Shown: positions 28,784-38,954, counted from the stretch's first letter. The stretch: DNA of 64,000 nucleotides from JABMQB01 sp964408795 (GCA_964408795.1 CAYPAW010000102.1:1-64000), one strand, 5' to 3'. The notes: a model not told the origin generated them from the letters alone. Translations and numbers: made by a program.

Positions 28784-29974
28784 TTAAAGTTTCAGGCGAA
28801 TTTTGATCTTCGACAAAAGGATTGCAAAGAGGACCATTAAAAAGGCCCAAACCAGTGAACCAGCCACTGCCAGCCATTGCGATGCATCCTGTTTGTAAAA
28901 AAATACCGGAAGGCCAAGTCCCCAAAGGGTATAATATAGTATATCCGGGGCCAGGTAGGTGGTCAGGGAATTTTGTCCTGCCCATTGGAATAGGAAGGCC
29001 CACCGTACTTTTTTGAGCACGTCGGTAACCAGAAAGATCAGGGTAAACAGAAGCAGGCTGATACCATTGCAAACCATGGCCCAACTGGGAGTGGCCTTTA
29101 TTTTAGAGATGATAAACCAGTGGCGAAGGATAAACCCAGAAAGCAGGGCTGCCAATCCCAGAAGAACCAGGATGAACATCCTTTCTGGGAATTTTTTGTT
29201 TTCGTACTTCTGAAATACGAGGCTGATTACCAGACCAGCCAGAACAATGGAAGGGGTATTTCCGCTGATGAGAACCCCCAGAACCGGTTTTAAGGGATCC
29301 AGGAAACGGGTAAGTCCTATTTCGGAAAGCACATTCAGTCCGGTAAAAACGAACCAGACAGCTACGATACCCCAAATCCGGTTTCCGATAAACAGGTACG
29401 ATAAGGCGGCAGCCAGGTAGCCCCAGCCTATTAAACCCAGAATGCCCCACCAGCCGGTATGCAACCAGGAAGGATCTTCTGCCGGTCCGGCTCTGAAAAG
29501 AGCAACCAGGATAACCAATCCGGCCACTCCTGCAATCCGTAAACCCAAAAACCACTTCTGCAAGGAAGAGTGCTGAGGATAATGATTCCAAACCAGGAAT
29601 ACACAAATGTACATCAGAACAGCCCACAGGTGTTTATGCATTCCGGAGGTCTCCGGATTCAGCCTGCCGGCATTCAGCATTAATATACCAATAATGAGCA
29701 GGCTTAGAGTGCGCACAAGAATGTGCAGCAATACCCGGTTTTTTGAATGCCCCCGTTTCAGACGGCTTGAAACAGCAAACGGGACCGACATGCCAACCAT
29801 GAAAAGAAACCCGGGAAAGACCCAGTCTGCAAGACCCATCCCATCAAAATCAGCCTTTGTGTGTACCATCCAGGAGGGCACGTCACGAACATATAAATCA
29901 TTTACAAAAAGCATCAGAAAAAGGGTGAATCCCCGCATGATGTCAATCGATACCATTCGCTTTTTTTCAGTCAT
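28784..29974 (-). CDS. DUF5009/HGSNAT-like membrane acyltransferase family protein
   Basis: A 396-residue integral membrane protein with about 10-11 hydrophobic segments. The N-terminus SIDIMRGFTLFLMLFVNDL and the GLADWVFPGFLFMVGMSVPF segment are typical of the DUF5009 / heparan-alpha-glucosaminide N-acetyltransferase-like family. These proteins are thought to transfer acetyl groups across the inner membrane to sugars, though many members are uncharacterised. The ATG at 29953 is an alternative start. It stands alone between citrate synthase and a divergent GH53 gene. A role in amino-sugar or glycan acetylation is inference. Confidence 0.85.
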   Translation of the reverse strand: MTEKKRMVSIDIMRGFTLFLMLFVNDLYVRDVPSWMVHTKADFDGMGLADWVFPGFLFMVGMSVPFAVSSRLKRGHSKNRVLLHILVRTLSLLIIGILMLNAGRLNPETSGMHKHLWAVLMYICVFLVWNHYPQHSSLQKWFLGLRIAGVAGLVILVALFRAGPAEDPSWLHTGWWGILGLIGWGYLAAALSYLFIGNRIWGIVAVWFVFTGLNVLSEIGLTRFLDPLKPVLGVLISGNTPSIVLAGLVISLVFQKYENKKFPERMFILVLLGLAALLSGFILRHWFIISKIKATPSWAMVCNGISLLLFTLIFLVTDVLKKVRWAFLFQWAGQNSLTTYLAPDILYYTLWGLGLPVFFYKQDASQWLAVAGSLVWAFLMVLFAILLSKIKIRLKL

Positions 29975-30059
29975 AGGCTGGTGTGTTTCCTATTTTTACT
30001 CTATCTTTCCGATGCCTTAAACAGGCTTTAGGTTCCCTAAAAATAAAAAAAATCAACCA

Positions 30060-31178
30060 ATGAGATCAATTTGCATGAAAATAGGGCTGACTGTGATGGT
30101 AATGGTTATTGTATTATCTGGATGCAAAGAGAAGGAGGAAGAAGGAAATGGCAATCCGGAAGATCAACAAACAGAACTTATGATTGGAGGTGATTTCTCC
30201 ATTATGAAGAAAATGGAGGATTTGGGAGGAACCTATACGATCGATGGGATTGTAAAAGAGGGATTTCAGATTTTCAAGGACAACGGTTTTACGTGGGCAA
30301 GGTTACGGATTTTTCATACACCAAACAAGGAAGGTCCGGTATGCAATGACCTGGCCTACACCATAGCGCTGGCCCAAAAGGCGAAACAATATGGATTTAA
30401 GATTTTTCTGAATTTTCATTATTCCGATACCTGGGCGGATCCCGGCAAACAATATAAACCGGCAGCCTGGGAGGGGCTCTCCTTTGCAGTACTCCTTGAC
30501 AGTGTTTCTATGTATACCCAAAAGGTAATGAACGCCATGGACGCGGCCGGGGTCCTGCCCGACCTGGTACAGGTTGGCAACGAAATCAACAACGGCATGA
30601 TATGGCCTGACGGAAGATTATGGGACGGGAACACTCCTCGCTGGGATCCGTTATGTGACCTTCTGAAAGCCGCTATTCAGGGAGTAAAAAAAGCAAATAA
30701 CGGAGCAAATATCCCCGTGATGATCCATGCTGCTACCGGCGGGGATGTTGTGGAATCCAATAATTTTTATTCCCATATGATTCAACGGGGTGTGGAGTTC
30801 GAACAGATAGGTCTGAGTTATTACCCCTGGTGGCATGGGACTTTGGATGATTTGAGAAACAACCTCTCCTTTATGTCCACCCACTATACCCAGGATCTGG
30901 TGATCGTAGAAACTGCTTACTATTCCAATGGCTGGTACCCGGAACCGGGTGAATGGGGGCTCGATTACCGTCCCTATCCTTCCACCCCCCAGGGACAGCA
31001 TGATTTTATGGTTGAATTGGCAGAAATCCTCCGGGAGTATCCTAAGGTGAAAGCGGTATACTACTGGAAACCCGACGGATTGGAAATTCCTGGTTCCGGG
31101 GTTCACTACCTGGGACGCAGTTTATTCAGCCCCGAAGGCAATGCTCTTCAGGGAATTGGTGCCTGGAAAACGAATTGA
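30060..31178 (+). CDS. GH53 arabinogalactan endo-beta-1,4-galactanase lipoprotein
   Basis: A 372-residue lipoprotein with lipobox LSGC (C22), followed by an acidic linker (KEKEEEGNG) that resembles surface-export signals of Bacteroidota lipoproteins. The rest is a GH53 TIM barrel that cuts beta-1,4-galactan in pectin side chains or type I arabinogalactan. The acid/base is E175 in QVGNEINNG and the nucleophile E284 in VIVETAYY. Other family segments are ARLRIFHTP and FLNFHYSDTWADPGKQ. It sits alone without SusC/SusD genes nearby, which is a little unusual for a surface endo-enzyme. The GH2 enzyme in this window could act on its products. Confidence 0.93.
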   Translation: MRSICMKIGLTVMVMVIVLSGCKEKEEEGNGNPEDQQTELMIGGDFSIMKKMEDLGGTYTIDGIVKEGFQIFKDNGFTWARLRIFHTPNKEGPVCNDLAYTIALAQKAKQYGFKIFLNFHYSDTWADPGKQYKPAAWEGLSFAVLLDSVSMYTQKVMNAMDAAGVLPDLVQVGNEINNGMIWPDGRLWDGNTPRWDPLCDLLKAAIQGVKKANNGANIPVMIHAATGGDVVESNNFYSHMIQRGVEFEQIGLSYYPWWHGTLDDLRNNLSFMSTHYTQDLVIVETAYYSNGWYPEPGEWGLDYRPYPSTPQGQHDFMVELAEILREYPKVKAVYYWKPDGLEIPGSGVHYLGRSLFSPEGNALQGIGAWKTN

Positions 31179-31189
31179 TCCGCCGGTTA

Positions 31190-31786
31190 TTACATGATCT
31201 TGATGCCCAGGGAAACCAGAAAAGTTTGATTTTTGGAATCCAGGTAATTGCTGGTGTAAATATTTCCTGAGCTTCGTTCAATCCGTGCATCCAGTGTAAA
31301 CATCAGGAAATCTACACCCAATCCATATTGCCATCCGAACAGCCGGTCTTTAAAATATTCCGTGGAGAGTTCGCTGTTCTGGCTTTCAATGGAGGTGTCT
31401 GTCAGAAAACTGAAAACCGGACCTGTCAGGACCCGAAAATTCAGCGCTTTCTTGTTTATGACTTTAATGCCCAGGATTAACGGAACATCAACCATATGGT
31501 AATCAAAGGAACTGACGGCATCCAACGCACTGCCCCCGACAATTTCTTCAATGTCTCCCCCCTTGGATGAATAATAGGCTTCCGGCTGAAGATAAAACCA
31601 GTCTAAATTGAAGCGGGCAAAAGCCCCAACGTGAAATTTGTTGATGGTGGTTGCATTAAATTCCTCTTTGTTTACCGTAACTTTGGAATTATTTAATCCG
31701 GCTTTTAATCCCAGATCGAAAGAATACTGACCATACAGGGTGGTTAGTATGAATAGCAATCCTAAACTTAATGCGATTCGTTTCAT
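31190..31786 (-). CDS. Outer-membrane beta-barrel protein (PorT-like)
   Basis: A 198-residue exported protein with a signal peptide (about 1-20, ending at YGQ). Alternating hydrophobic strands and a GLKAGLNNSKVT opening are typical of the small eight-stranded outer-membrane barrels of Bacteroidota (PorT-like family). It ends with a strand close to the C-terminus (TFLVSLGIKIM), as expected for an outer-membrane barrel. It is convergent with the GH53 gene, 11 bases apart. No specific function can be given. Confidence 0.75.
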   Translation of the reverse strand: MKRIALSLGLLFILTTLYGQYSFDLGLKAGLNNSKVTVNKEEFNATTINKFHVGAFARFNLDWFYLQPEAYYSSKGGDIEEIVGGSALDAVSSFDYHMVDVPLILGIKVINKKALNFRVLTGPVFSFLTDTSIESQNSELSTEYFKDRLFGWQYGLGVDFLMFTLDARIERSSGNIYTSNYLDSKNQTFLVSLGIKIM

Positions 31787-32421
31787 CTCATTGCAATTAT
31801 TTATTTATAAAGGATCTCGATGCCTGCCTGCTTCCAGACAGGGAATTTGCATGTCCCGAAGCTTCGGAATCAATCATCATTCTGAGGGATGATGGGTATC
31901 CTGCTCGTTTCATACTGTATCGTTTTTTAATGCATAACGGTTGATCCGGGTTGATTCGTATTCCTGCCGGGTCAATTTTTGTTGTACGGGAATTCGTTTG
32001 GCAGAATCGTTACTATTCTCCCCCTTTGGTTTTGTCTCTTTTTTCTTTTTTTAACCTGGATGGTTTGGGCCTTCTTACCCCAAACGATCCCATAAATAAT
32101 TTCCCCCGCCTTGTTTTTCTGTCACCTTTGCCCATTGTTCGAATATTTTAAATTTCATGATTTAGCGGACTAAAATATAAAAAATTCCTTTATCCGATAC
32201 AATCCCTTCCCCAAGGATTCAGTTAATTTTCCTCCCCAACCCTTCTGAAGGGTCCCCTTTCTTTTTCCCAGCTTTTTCTTTTTATGCCTTTTCCTGATTT
32301 TATCAAAGAACAACAACCCCATATCGGATGCTCATCGTTAATCCTTTAACGTTTCAGGCGTTACTCCCCTATTTAGAATCGATAATTTGCATAGGATTAA
32401 AGTGTTCAATTAATAAGGTAT

Positions 32422-32451
32422 TCCCGATCCCAATGTCCATAGGGATCGGGA
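32422..32451. repeat. 10-bp perfect inverted repeat
   Basis: TCCCGATCCC (32422-32431) and GGGATCGGGA (32442-32451) pair perfectly with a 10-base loop. There is no following T-run on the plus strand, so it is not a standard terminator. It resembles the GATCGGGA-type palindromes scattered in Bacteroidota intergenic DNA. Confidence 0.75.
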
Positions 32452-32612
32452 TAACTCGCATTGCGATAGCATCGGAATCAATCATCGCCTGGTGTGTAAT
32501 ATTGACCTTTTTCGTTTCATAACATGACAGTTTATGAACGTTTTAAGGGGTACTATCTTTACGAAAATCGATTGTTACCTAATCTTTATCTGTTTGTAAA
32601 AATCGGAAAAAC

Positions 32613-32645
32613 TTTGTAGGTTTTAATAGTTTTCTGTTACATTTG
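32613..32645 (+). promoter_or_regulatory. Promoter of the TetR/RND efflux operon
   Basis: A good Bacteroidota promoter: TTTG at 32613-32616, a 21-base spacer, and TACATTTG at 32638-32645. The expected transcription start lies about 10 bases before the TetR ATG at 32662. The TetR protein may bind close by and control its own operon, which is common for such arrangements. Confidence 0.65.
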
Positions 32646-32661
32646 CAGCCAAATTTTACGC

Positions 32662-33267
32662 ATGGAACTACGGAACAGAATAACAAAAGAAGCCACACAC
32701 CAGTTTTTCCAATACGGGATCCGGAATGTAACCATGGAGGATATAGCCGTGTCGTTAGGAATTTCGAAACGTACTATCTATGAAACATTTAAAGACAAGA
32801 AGGAATTAATACAAACCTGTCTGGAACATCTGAGCGAAGAACAGGATGGTCTTACACAGACGATATTGGAAGGATCCGGAAATGTTGTAGAAGCGATTTT
32901 TGCTTTTATGCAACTCAAAATAAAGGCAATCGATTCGATCCATCCCGCATTTCTTAAAGATCTGAAAAAGTATTATCCATGGATTTTTAACAGACTGCAC
33001 AGTGCACACACAGAAAAGGGGCATGACCTATCCCGCCGGTTTCTGGAAACCGGTATTCAGGAAGGAATTTTCAGGAAGGAGATCAATGTAGCCATCATAG
33101 TAAAATTGTTTTTTGCCCAGATGAACCTGATTGCCGGAGAGAATTTATTCTCCCGGAATGAATACGACCTGAAGGATATTCTAAAGAATGTGGTAATAAA
33201 TTACATGAGAGGTATTTCCACAAAAAGGGGAATTGATCTTATCGATGATATGACAAATAAATTGTAA
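32662..33267 (+). CDS. TetR/AcrR-family transcriptional regulator
   Basis: A 201-residue regulator. The N-terminal helix-turn-helix is clear: ATHQFFQYGIRNVTMEDIA, then SLGISKRTIYETFKDKKEL around 30-48. The C-terminal part is a ligand-binding helical domain. It is the first gene of a run with TolC, membrane-fusion and RND genes (gap of 30 bases to the next). It is therefore most likely the local repressor that responds to a pump substrate. The ligand is unknown. Confidence 0.92.
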   Translation: MELRNRITKEATHQFFQYGIRNVTMEDIAVSLGISKRTIYETFKDKKELIQTCLEHLSEEQDGLTQTILEGSGNVVEAIFAFMQLKIKAIDSIHPAFLKDLKKYYPWIFNRLHSAHTEKGHDLSRRFLETGIQEGIFRKEINVAIIVKLFFAQMNLIAGENLFSRNEYDLKDILKNVVINYMRGISTKRGIDLIDDMTNKL

Positions 33268-33297
33268 TACTTTAAGTAAACCTTTACACATATAGCT

Positions 33298-34623
33298 ATG
33301 AGCAAACCATTAATACGAATACGAATGAGAGGAAAACTTCTTATATTGATTGTGTTTTTTCTTTATGGAAATGGCATAGCACAGGAAAGGCTATCGCTCA
33401 GTGTGGAAGAAGCCAGGGAGTATGCGCTTGAATTTAACCGGACGGTTCAGAATGCAGAGCTTTCCGTACAGCAGTCACAGGAGCAACTCAGAGAAGCTAT
33501 CGCAGCCGGATTGCCTCAGGTAAATGCAACTACCGATTACTCCAATGCCCTGGGGGCAGAAATAAGCATTCAGTTTGAAGAGGGGTTGGCTCCTACAAAG
33601 ATCCCCATTAAACCTTCCAGCAATTTCAACCTGCAGGTGGGGCAGTTGATTTTCAATGCCAATTACTTCCTTGGCATCCAAAGTGCCAAATTATACCGGA
33701 ACCTTTCCGAACGAAACCAGGAAAAAACAGAACGGGATATTGCCAGTCAGGTGATTCAAAGTTATTATTTGGTGCTGGTTTCAGGAGAATCCCTGAAGAT
33801 ACTTAAAAACAATGCCAAGAACCTGGAAGAGATCTACCGGAAAACCAAACCGATGGTGGATGTCGGGATGATGGAAAAGGTGGAACTGGATCAGTTATCT
33901 GTGCAGCTTAATTCCCTGAATAACTCGGTGAAATCCGCAGAACGCCAACTTGAAATGTCCCTGAATATGCTCAGGCTTCAGCTGGGAGTTTCGGCTGATA
34001 CAGAACTGGAATTGACCGATTCCCTCTCCGGACTTCTGGACGACAAGAACATGGAATATACCCTGGGCAGTACATTTGATTTAGCCGGGAATGTGGATTA
34101 TCGGTTACTAAAAGTACAGGAACAAATGAATGAGAAACAGGTAACCATGCAAAAAGCCAATTACCTCCCTACTCTTTCGGGTTTTTATTCGTATACCTAC
34201 AAATTATTGAAACCTGCATTTGATATGTCGGCTCCTCACATGTTAGGATTGCAGCTGAATATCCCGATTTTTTCCAGTGGCGAACGACTTTCAAAATTAA
34301 AACAGGCAAAGTTAAGCCTGGAGACAACCCGGAACAACAAAGCTTTTCTTGAAGATCAGCTCTCCATCCAGTTCAAACAACTTCAGTTTAACCTACGAAG
34401 TGCAATGGAAAGCTATGAAACCCAGAAGATGAACATTGAGGTATCCCGGAATGTGTACAACAGTCTGAAATCGAAGTATGAACAAGGGGTTATTTCCAGC
34501 CTTGAACTCACAACAGCCGATAACAATTATCTGAATGCAGAATCGGATTACCTTTCGGCAATCTTTGAACTCCTGAATGCACAAAATGAATTAAATACGT
34601 TACTTGGAAATATAAACAATTAA
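33298..34623 (+). CDS. TolC-family outer-membrane efflux protein
   Basis: A 441-residue outer-membrane factor of a tripartite pump. It has a signal peptide (about 10-28, ending at GIAQ), so the ATG at 33298 or the one at 33325 may be used. Two repeated coiled-coil-rich halves are visible, with typical segments such as EEAREYALEFNRTVQNAELSV and EQGVISSLELTTADNNYLNAE. The product forms the channel through the outer membrane. It is the second gene of the operon, 10 bases before the adaptor gene. Confidence 0.92.
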   Translation: MSKPLIRIRMRGKLLILIVFFLYGNGIAQERLSLSVEEAREYALEFNRTVQNAELSVQQSQEQLREAIAAGLPQVNATTDYSNALGAEISIQFEEGLAPTKIPIKPSSNFNLQVGQLIFNANYFLGIQSAKLYRNLSERNQEKTERDIASQVIQSYYLVLVSGESLKILKNNAKNLEEIYRKTKPMVDVGMMEKVELDQLSVQLNSLNNSVKSAERQLEMSLNMLRLQLGVSADTELELTDSLSGLLDDKNMEYTLGSTFDLAGNVDYRLLKVQEQMNEKQVTMQKANYLPTLSGFYSYTYKLLKPAFDMSAPHMLGLQLNIPIFSSGERLSKLKQAKLSLETTRNNKAFLEDQLSIQFKQLQFNLRSAMESYETQKMNIEVSRNVYNSLKSKYEQGVISSLELTTADNNYLNAESDYLSAIFELLNAQNELNTLLGNINN

Positions 34624-34633
34624 ACAATAAGAA

Positions 34634-35686
34634 ATGACACGATCAAAAGTTTGTATAGGCATATTGGCCGTTTTGATGGTTTTTACATCCTGCACCAATC
34701 AATCTGGCACCAGGAAAGATCCTCTTGAATCGACTGCTCCTTCTCAGGAGAGGGTACGCACGCTGTCATTAAATAGAGAGGAGATTTCGCGTTCTGTAGA
34801 ATATTCATCTACTCTTCAGCCTTTCGAGGAGATTCACCTGGCGCCTGCAAGCCCCGGTAAAATTGAAACGATTCACGTGGATATAAGCGACAGGGTTCGC
34901 CAGGGAGACCTGTTGATAACCATGGACGATGCGCAGCTCATACAATCCAAAATTCAGCTCAATAACCTGGAAGTGGAAAAGAAAAGGCTGGAAGAACTGA
35001 GAAAAACAGGAAGCATTGCACAGCAACAATATGACCAGTTGAATACCCAGTATGAATCCGTAAAGGAAAATGTTGAATTTCTGGCTGAAAACATTCATAT
35101 TCATGCTCCTTTTAGCGGGATTGTTTCCGGGAGATATTTTGAATCCGGGGAGATCTATTCGGGAGCTCCCAATACCACAGCCGGAAAAGCAGCTATTCTC
35201 ACAATCATCCAGGTGGATCAGTTAAAAGCCGTGGTCAGCATTTCTGAGAAATATGTTCCGAACATTCACAAGAACATGAAGGTTGTTATCCAGGCTGATG
35301 TTTATCCTGATCTTGAATTTTCAGGGGAAATTTTGAGGGTATACCCGACGATTAATCCCCAGACACGCACTTTTAATGTGGAGATTGGTCTGAACAATCC
35401 TTCGGGACAACTGAGACCGGGCATGTTTGCGCGGGTTACCATTGACATCGGCAAAACCGAAGTACTCATACTGCCTTCCATCGCGATTCTCAAGATGCAG
35501 GGATCCAATGTGCGCTACCTGTTTGTTGCTGAGAACAATAAAGCAAAACGAATTGAGGTAACCACCGGCAAACGGTTCGACGATAAAGTAGAAGTCATCT
35601 CCGATGAACTGAAGGTTGGGGATGCCGTTATTGTAAGCGGACAAGCCAGGCTCCTGGATGGAATGGAAATAACGGTCGTTCAATAA
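34634..35686 (+). CDS. RND efflux periplasmic adaptor lipoprotein
   Basis: A 350-residue membrane-fusion protein that links the RND pump to the TolC channel. The N-terminus has a probable lipid-attachment cysteine (C20 in VFTSC). A lipoyl/barrel-sandwich half (HVDISDRVRQGDLLITMDDAQL) leads into a coiled-coil hairpin (about 95-150, with QQQYDQLNTQYESVKENVE). The second lipoyl half (IHAPFSGIVSGRYFESGE) and a beta-barrel domain follow (RVYPTINPQTRTFNVEI). This is the HlyD/AcrA architecture. It is flanked by its pump and channel genes. Confidence 0.93.
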   Translation: MTRSKVCIGILAVLMVFTSCTNQSGTRKDPLESTAPSQERVRTLSLNREEISRSVEYSSTLQPFEEIHLAPASPGKIETIHVDISDRVRQGDLLITMDDAQLIQSKIQLNNLEVEKKRLEELRKTGSIAQQQYDQLNTQYESVKENVEFLAENIHIHAPFSGIVSGRYFESGEIYSGAPNTTAGKAAILTIIQVDQLKAVVSISEKYVPNIHKNMKVVIQADVYPDLEFSGEILRVYPTINPQTRTFNVEIGLNNPSGQLRPGMFARVTIDIGKTEVLILPSIAILKMQGSNVRYLFVAENNKAKRIEVTTGKRFDDKVEVISDELKVGDAVIVSGQARLLDGMEITVVQ

Positions 35687-35722
35687 TCCTGTATGATTAC
35701 CCGTATCTAAAAGAATCCCATT

Positions 35723-38700
35723 ATGAGTATCTATAAAAGTGCAGTTAATAAACCGATAACCACGTTGATGGTCTTTGTTGCCATTGTGGTTATGGGCGTT
35801 TTTTCCTTCATCAATATTCCGGTCGATTTATATCCCGAGATCACCGCACCTTTTATTTCTGTGATGACCTCTTATCCGGGAGCCAATGCGGAAGAGATTG
35901 AAAACAATGTGACCGAGGTACTGGAGAACGCTCTGAATTCGGTTGACAAACTCAATGAGATTACTTCCACTTCTTCCGACAATCTTTCGGTGATCATGCT
36001 GGAGTTTGAATGGGAAGTCGACCTGGATGAAGCATCCAACGACATACGCGATGTCATTGACATGGCGTATGACAACCTTCCGGATGATTGTCAACGGCCC
36101 ATGATCTTGAAATTCAATACCAGCATGATGCCCATCATTTTTTATGCGGTCACTGCAAACGAGAATTATTCTGGACTGGAGAAACTGATCGAAGAAAAAG
36201 TGGTCAATAATCTGAACAGAATCGATGGTGTCGGGTCGGTTTCGCTGGTTGGAAGTCCGCAACGGATGATCTATGTAGATGTGGATCCCAAGCGCCTGGA
36301 TGCCTACAATCTAACCCTGGAACAAATAGGCAGTGTGATTACAGCAGAAAACATGAACCTTCCCCTGGGAAACATCAAAATGGGAAAAATGAATTACCAG
36401 GTGCGTGTCCAGGGGGAATTCTCGGAAAGTGAACGGATAAAAAACCTGAAAATAGCCAGCTTTAACGGTCAGTCGGTTTTTGTTCGCGATGTGGCAACCG
36501 TGAATGATACCCTGAAAGATATCACCCTGGTTGAACGAATCAACGGGGAAAAAGGAGCCCGGTTTTTTGTGATGAAACAATCAGGTGCCAATACGGTTGA
36601 AGTAGTGCGGGATATCAAGAAAACACTGGCCGAGTTAGAACCAACCTTACCTCCTGACATACAAATTCAGGAGATCTTCGATTCGTCAAAATTTATCAAA
36701 GGCTCCATCGGCAATCTTTCCTCGACCCTTATGTGGGCATTTTTGTTTGTCATTCTCATAGTTCTCTTTTTCCTCGGAAGGTGGAGAGCTACTTTCATCA
36801 TTATTCTGACGATCCCGATCTCCCTGATTGTCTCTTTTATCTTTTTGTACCTTACCGATAGTTCGCTGAATGTGATTTCTTTATCTTCCCTGGCCATTGC
36901 CATAGGAATGGTTGTTGATGATGCCATTGTGGTGCTTGAAAATATTACACGCCATGTGGAGAGGGGAAGCAGTCCGAGAGAATCTGCTATTTATGCGACC
37001 AATGAAGTATGGCTGTCGGTGATTATCACCACCCTGGTTGTTGTAGCGGTTTTCCTTCCATTGACCCTGGTTTCCGGTATGACGGGTGTGCTTTTCAATG
37101 AATTGGGATGGATCGTTTCAATTACCGTGGTTACCTCAACGATTGCAGCCATATCGCTTACCCCCATGCTTGCATCCCGCTTTCTGCGGCTTACGAAAAA
37201 CAAAAAAAGAAGAAAGTTCAGCTATGAAAATACCATTGAAAAATGGCTCACGAAGCTGGATATCTTTTATGAACACCTGCTTCGGAAACTTCTGCGCTTT
37301 AAAACAGCAACGGTCATCGTAACTTTTCTGATCTTTCTGTCATCCCTGGTTCTGTTAAATTTCATCGGTACGGATTTCATGCCTGAAGCCGACGAAAGCA
37401 GGTTGTCGGCTGTCATTGAACTTCAAACCGGAACCCGGGTGGAAGAATCCCTGAAAATTTCAGAAAAGCTGGAAGAGATCATTCGGGAGCGCTATTCGGA
37501 AGTTGATCTTATTTCCTCCTCCACCGGATCGGATGAAGAAGGCAGTATGTTGTCGCTTTTTGGTACCACCGGTTCTCACATCATTAATTTCACCCTCCGT
37601 TTAAAAGACCCGGATCAACGGGAACGTACCATTTGGGAAATAGCCGATGATTTCCGGGAGCAAATAGCCCTGTTCCCGGAGGTGATCACTTCAACAGTAT
37701 CCACAACCGGACAGGGTTTTGGATCCAGTACGGTGGATATAGAGATCTACGGGTATGATTTTGATCTGACCAACCAATATGCCAGTCAGGTTTTTGAACG
37801 GATGCAAAAACTCAATGGTACCAAAGATGTGACCATCAGCAGAAAAAATGATAAACCGGAATTGCAAATTGTGTTTGACCGGGATAAACTTCTGGAACAT
37901 GGATTAACTACCGGTCAATTGGCCACTTTTATCCGAAACAGAGTAAACGGACTCATGCCTTCTTATTATAAAGAAGAAGGCGAAGAATACGAAATCCGAA
38001 TCAGGTTGGAGGAAAAATACCGGAATACAACATCCGATTTGGAGGATATGACCTTTATGACTCCGTCCGGGCAGCCCATTAAGTTAAAAGAGCTGGGGAC
38101 GATCCAGGAGTACTGGTCGCCGCCAAGTATTGATCATAAACGTAAGGAGCGAATTGTAACCATCTCCGCTTTACCGGATAAGATTTCCCTGGGACAGCTG
38201 GCTGCAGCTATTCAAACGGAACTCGCTGAAATTGAACAACCCCGGGAGATTGTTACTTCGGTGGGAGGAGCCTTTGAAGATCAACAGGAATCCTTTGCCG
38301 ACCTGGCTATGTTGCTTGTACTTAGTATAGTACTTGTTTTTATTGTGATGGCTTCCCAGTTCGAATCCTTCCGGATGCCGTTTATTATTATGTTTTCAAT
38401 CCCCTTTGCCTTTACTGGTGTGATCTATGCCCTGCTGATCACCCAAACGACCTTAAGCATTATTGCAGCCCTGGGGGCTGTCTTACTGGTCGGTATCGTA
38501 GTTAAAAACGGGATTGTTCTGGTCGATTACATAAACCTGATGCGTGAACGGGATTATGAACTTTATGAAGCAATTGCTCTCTCGGGAAAATCCAGGCTCA
38601 GACCGGTGCTGATGACTGCTTTGACAACCATCCTCGGGATGCTTCCACTGGCTCTCAGTACCGGTGAAGGGTCTGAAATATGGAAACCCCTCGGAATCAC

Positions 38701-38836
38701 TGTCATTGGAGGGTTGGTCTTTTCAACTCTGGTAACCATGATCATTGTGCCGGTAATGTATGCGTTAATCGTAGGAAAGAAAAACCGGAAGAAAAAAGAT
38801 AAAGTACGAAAGCATTTTGTTTTCATGGATCAATAA
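35723..38836 (+). CDS. RND-family efflux permease (HAE1-like)
   Basis: A 1037-residue inner-membrane proton-driven exporter of the AcrB type. It has twelve expected membrane segments in two halves, each followed by a large periplasmic loop. The N-terminus is KPITTLMVFVAIVVMGVFSF. The proton-relay aspartates lie in AIGMVVDDAIVVLEN. The second half has VLLVGIVVKNGIVLVDYIN. It lacks the metal-site signatures I would expect for a CusA/CzcA pump, so it more likely exports drugs, bile-salt-like compounds or lipids. It lies 36 bases after the adaptor gene. Confidence 0.95.
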   Translation: MSIYKSAVNKPITTLMVFVAIVVMGVFSFINIPVDLYPEITAPFISVMTSYPGANAEEIENNVTEVLENALNSVDKLNEITSTSSDNLSVIMLEFEWEVDLDEASNDIRDVIDMAYDNLPDDCQRPMILKFNTSMMPIIFYAVTANENYSGLEKLIEEKVVNNLNRIDGVGSVSLVGSPQRMIYVDVDPKRLDAYNLTLEQIGSVITAENMNLPLGNIKMGKMNYQVRVQGEFSESERIKNLKIASFNGQSVFVRDVATVNDTLKDITLVERINGEKGARFFVMKQSGANTVEVVRDIKKTLAELEPTLPPDIQIQEIFDSSKFIKGSIGNLSSTLMWAFLFVILIVLFFLGRWRATFIIILTIPISLIVSFIFLYLTDSSLNVISLSSLAIAIGMVVDDAIVVLENITRHVERGSSPRESAIYATNEVWLSVIITTLVVVAVFLPLTLVSGMTGVLFNELGWIVSITVVTSTIAAISLTPMLASRFLRLTKNKKRRKFSYENTIEKWLTKLDIFYEHLLRKLLRFKTATVIVTFLIFLSSLVLLNFIGTDFMPEADESRLSAVIELQTGTRVEESLKISEKLEEIIRERYSEVDLISSSTGSDEEGSMLSLFGTTGSHIINFTLRLKDPDQRERTIWEIADDFREQIALFPEVITSTVSTTGQGFGSSTVDIEIYGYDFDLTNQYASQVFERMQKLNGTKDVTISRKNDKPELQIVFDRDKLLEHGLTTGQLATFIRNRVNGLMPSYYKEEGEEYEIRIRLEEKYRNTTSDLEDMTFMTPSGQPIKLKELGTIQEYWSPPSIDHKRKERIVTISALPDKISLGQLAAAIQTELAEIEQPREIVTSVGGAFEDQQESFADLAMLLVLSIVLVFIVMASQFESFRMPFIIMFSIPFAFTGVIYALLITQTTLSIIAALGAVLLVGIVVKNGIVLVDYINLMRERDYELYEAIALSGKSRLRPVLMTALTTILGMLPLALSTGEGSEIWKPLGITVIGGLVFSTLVTMIIVPVMYALIVGKKNRKKKDKVRKHFVFMDQ

Positions 38837-38954
38837 CAGGTCAATATCAACCCTTTGAAAATGAATAACAGGAGTTTCACAGACCATGAAAACGGAATAT
38901 GCATTGAGTGCCCTATATGCCAGAACAACAAAATTCCAAAATAATTTTACACAC

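Larger units (their letters stand above)
31787..32661. other. 875-bp non-coding region with palindromes and short repeats
   Basis: The longest gap in the window. The short frames inside it (31951-32151 and 32328-32522) do not look like proteins. It holds a 12-bp palindrome CCGAAGCTTCGG (31856-31867), a 15-mer TCGGAATCAATCATC found twice (31864-31878 and 32472-32486), T-rich tracts around 32000-32060 and 32270-32290, and the strong hairpin at 32422-32451. Its last 50 bases contain the promoter of the TetR/efflux operon. It may be a graveyard of dispersed repeats. Confidence 0.6.

Noticed and set aside
30060..31178. Full polysaccharide utilisation locus around the GH53 gene
   Set aside because: No SusC/SusD pair or hybrid two-component/ECF regulator is adjacent, so only individual enzymes can be claimed.
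31951..32522. Two short frames in the 875-bp gap
   Set aside because: T-rich low-complexity translations, no start context and no recognisable domain.
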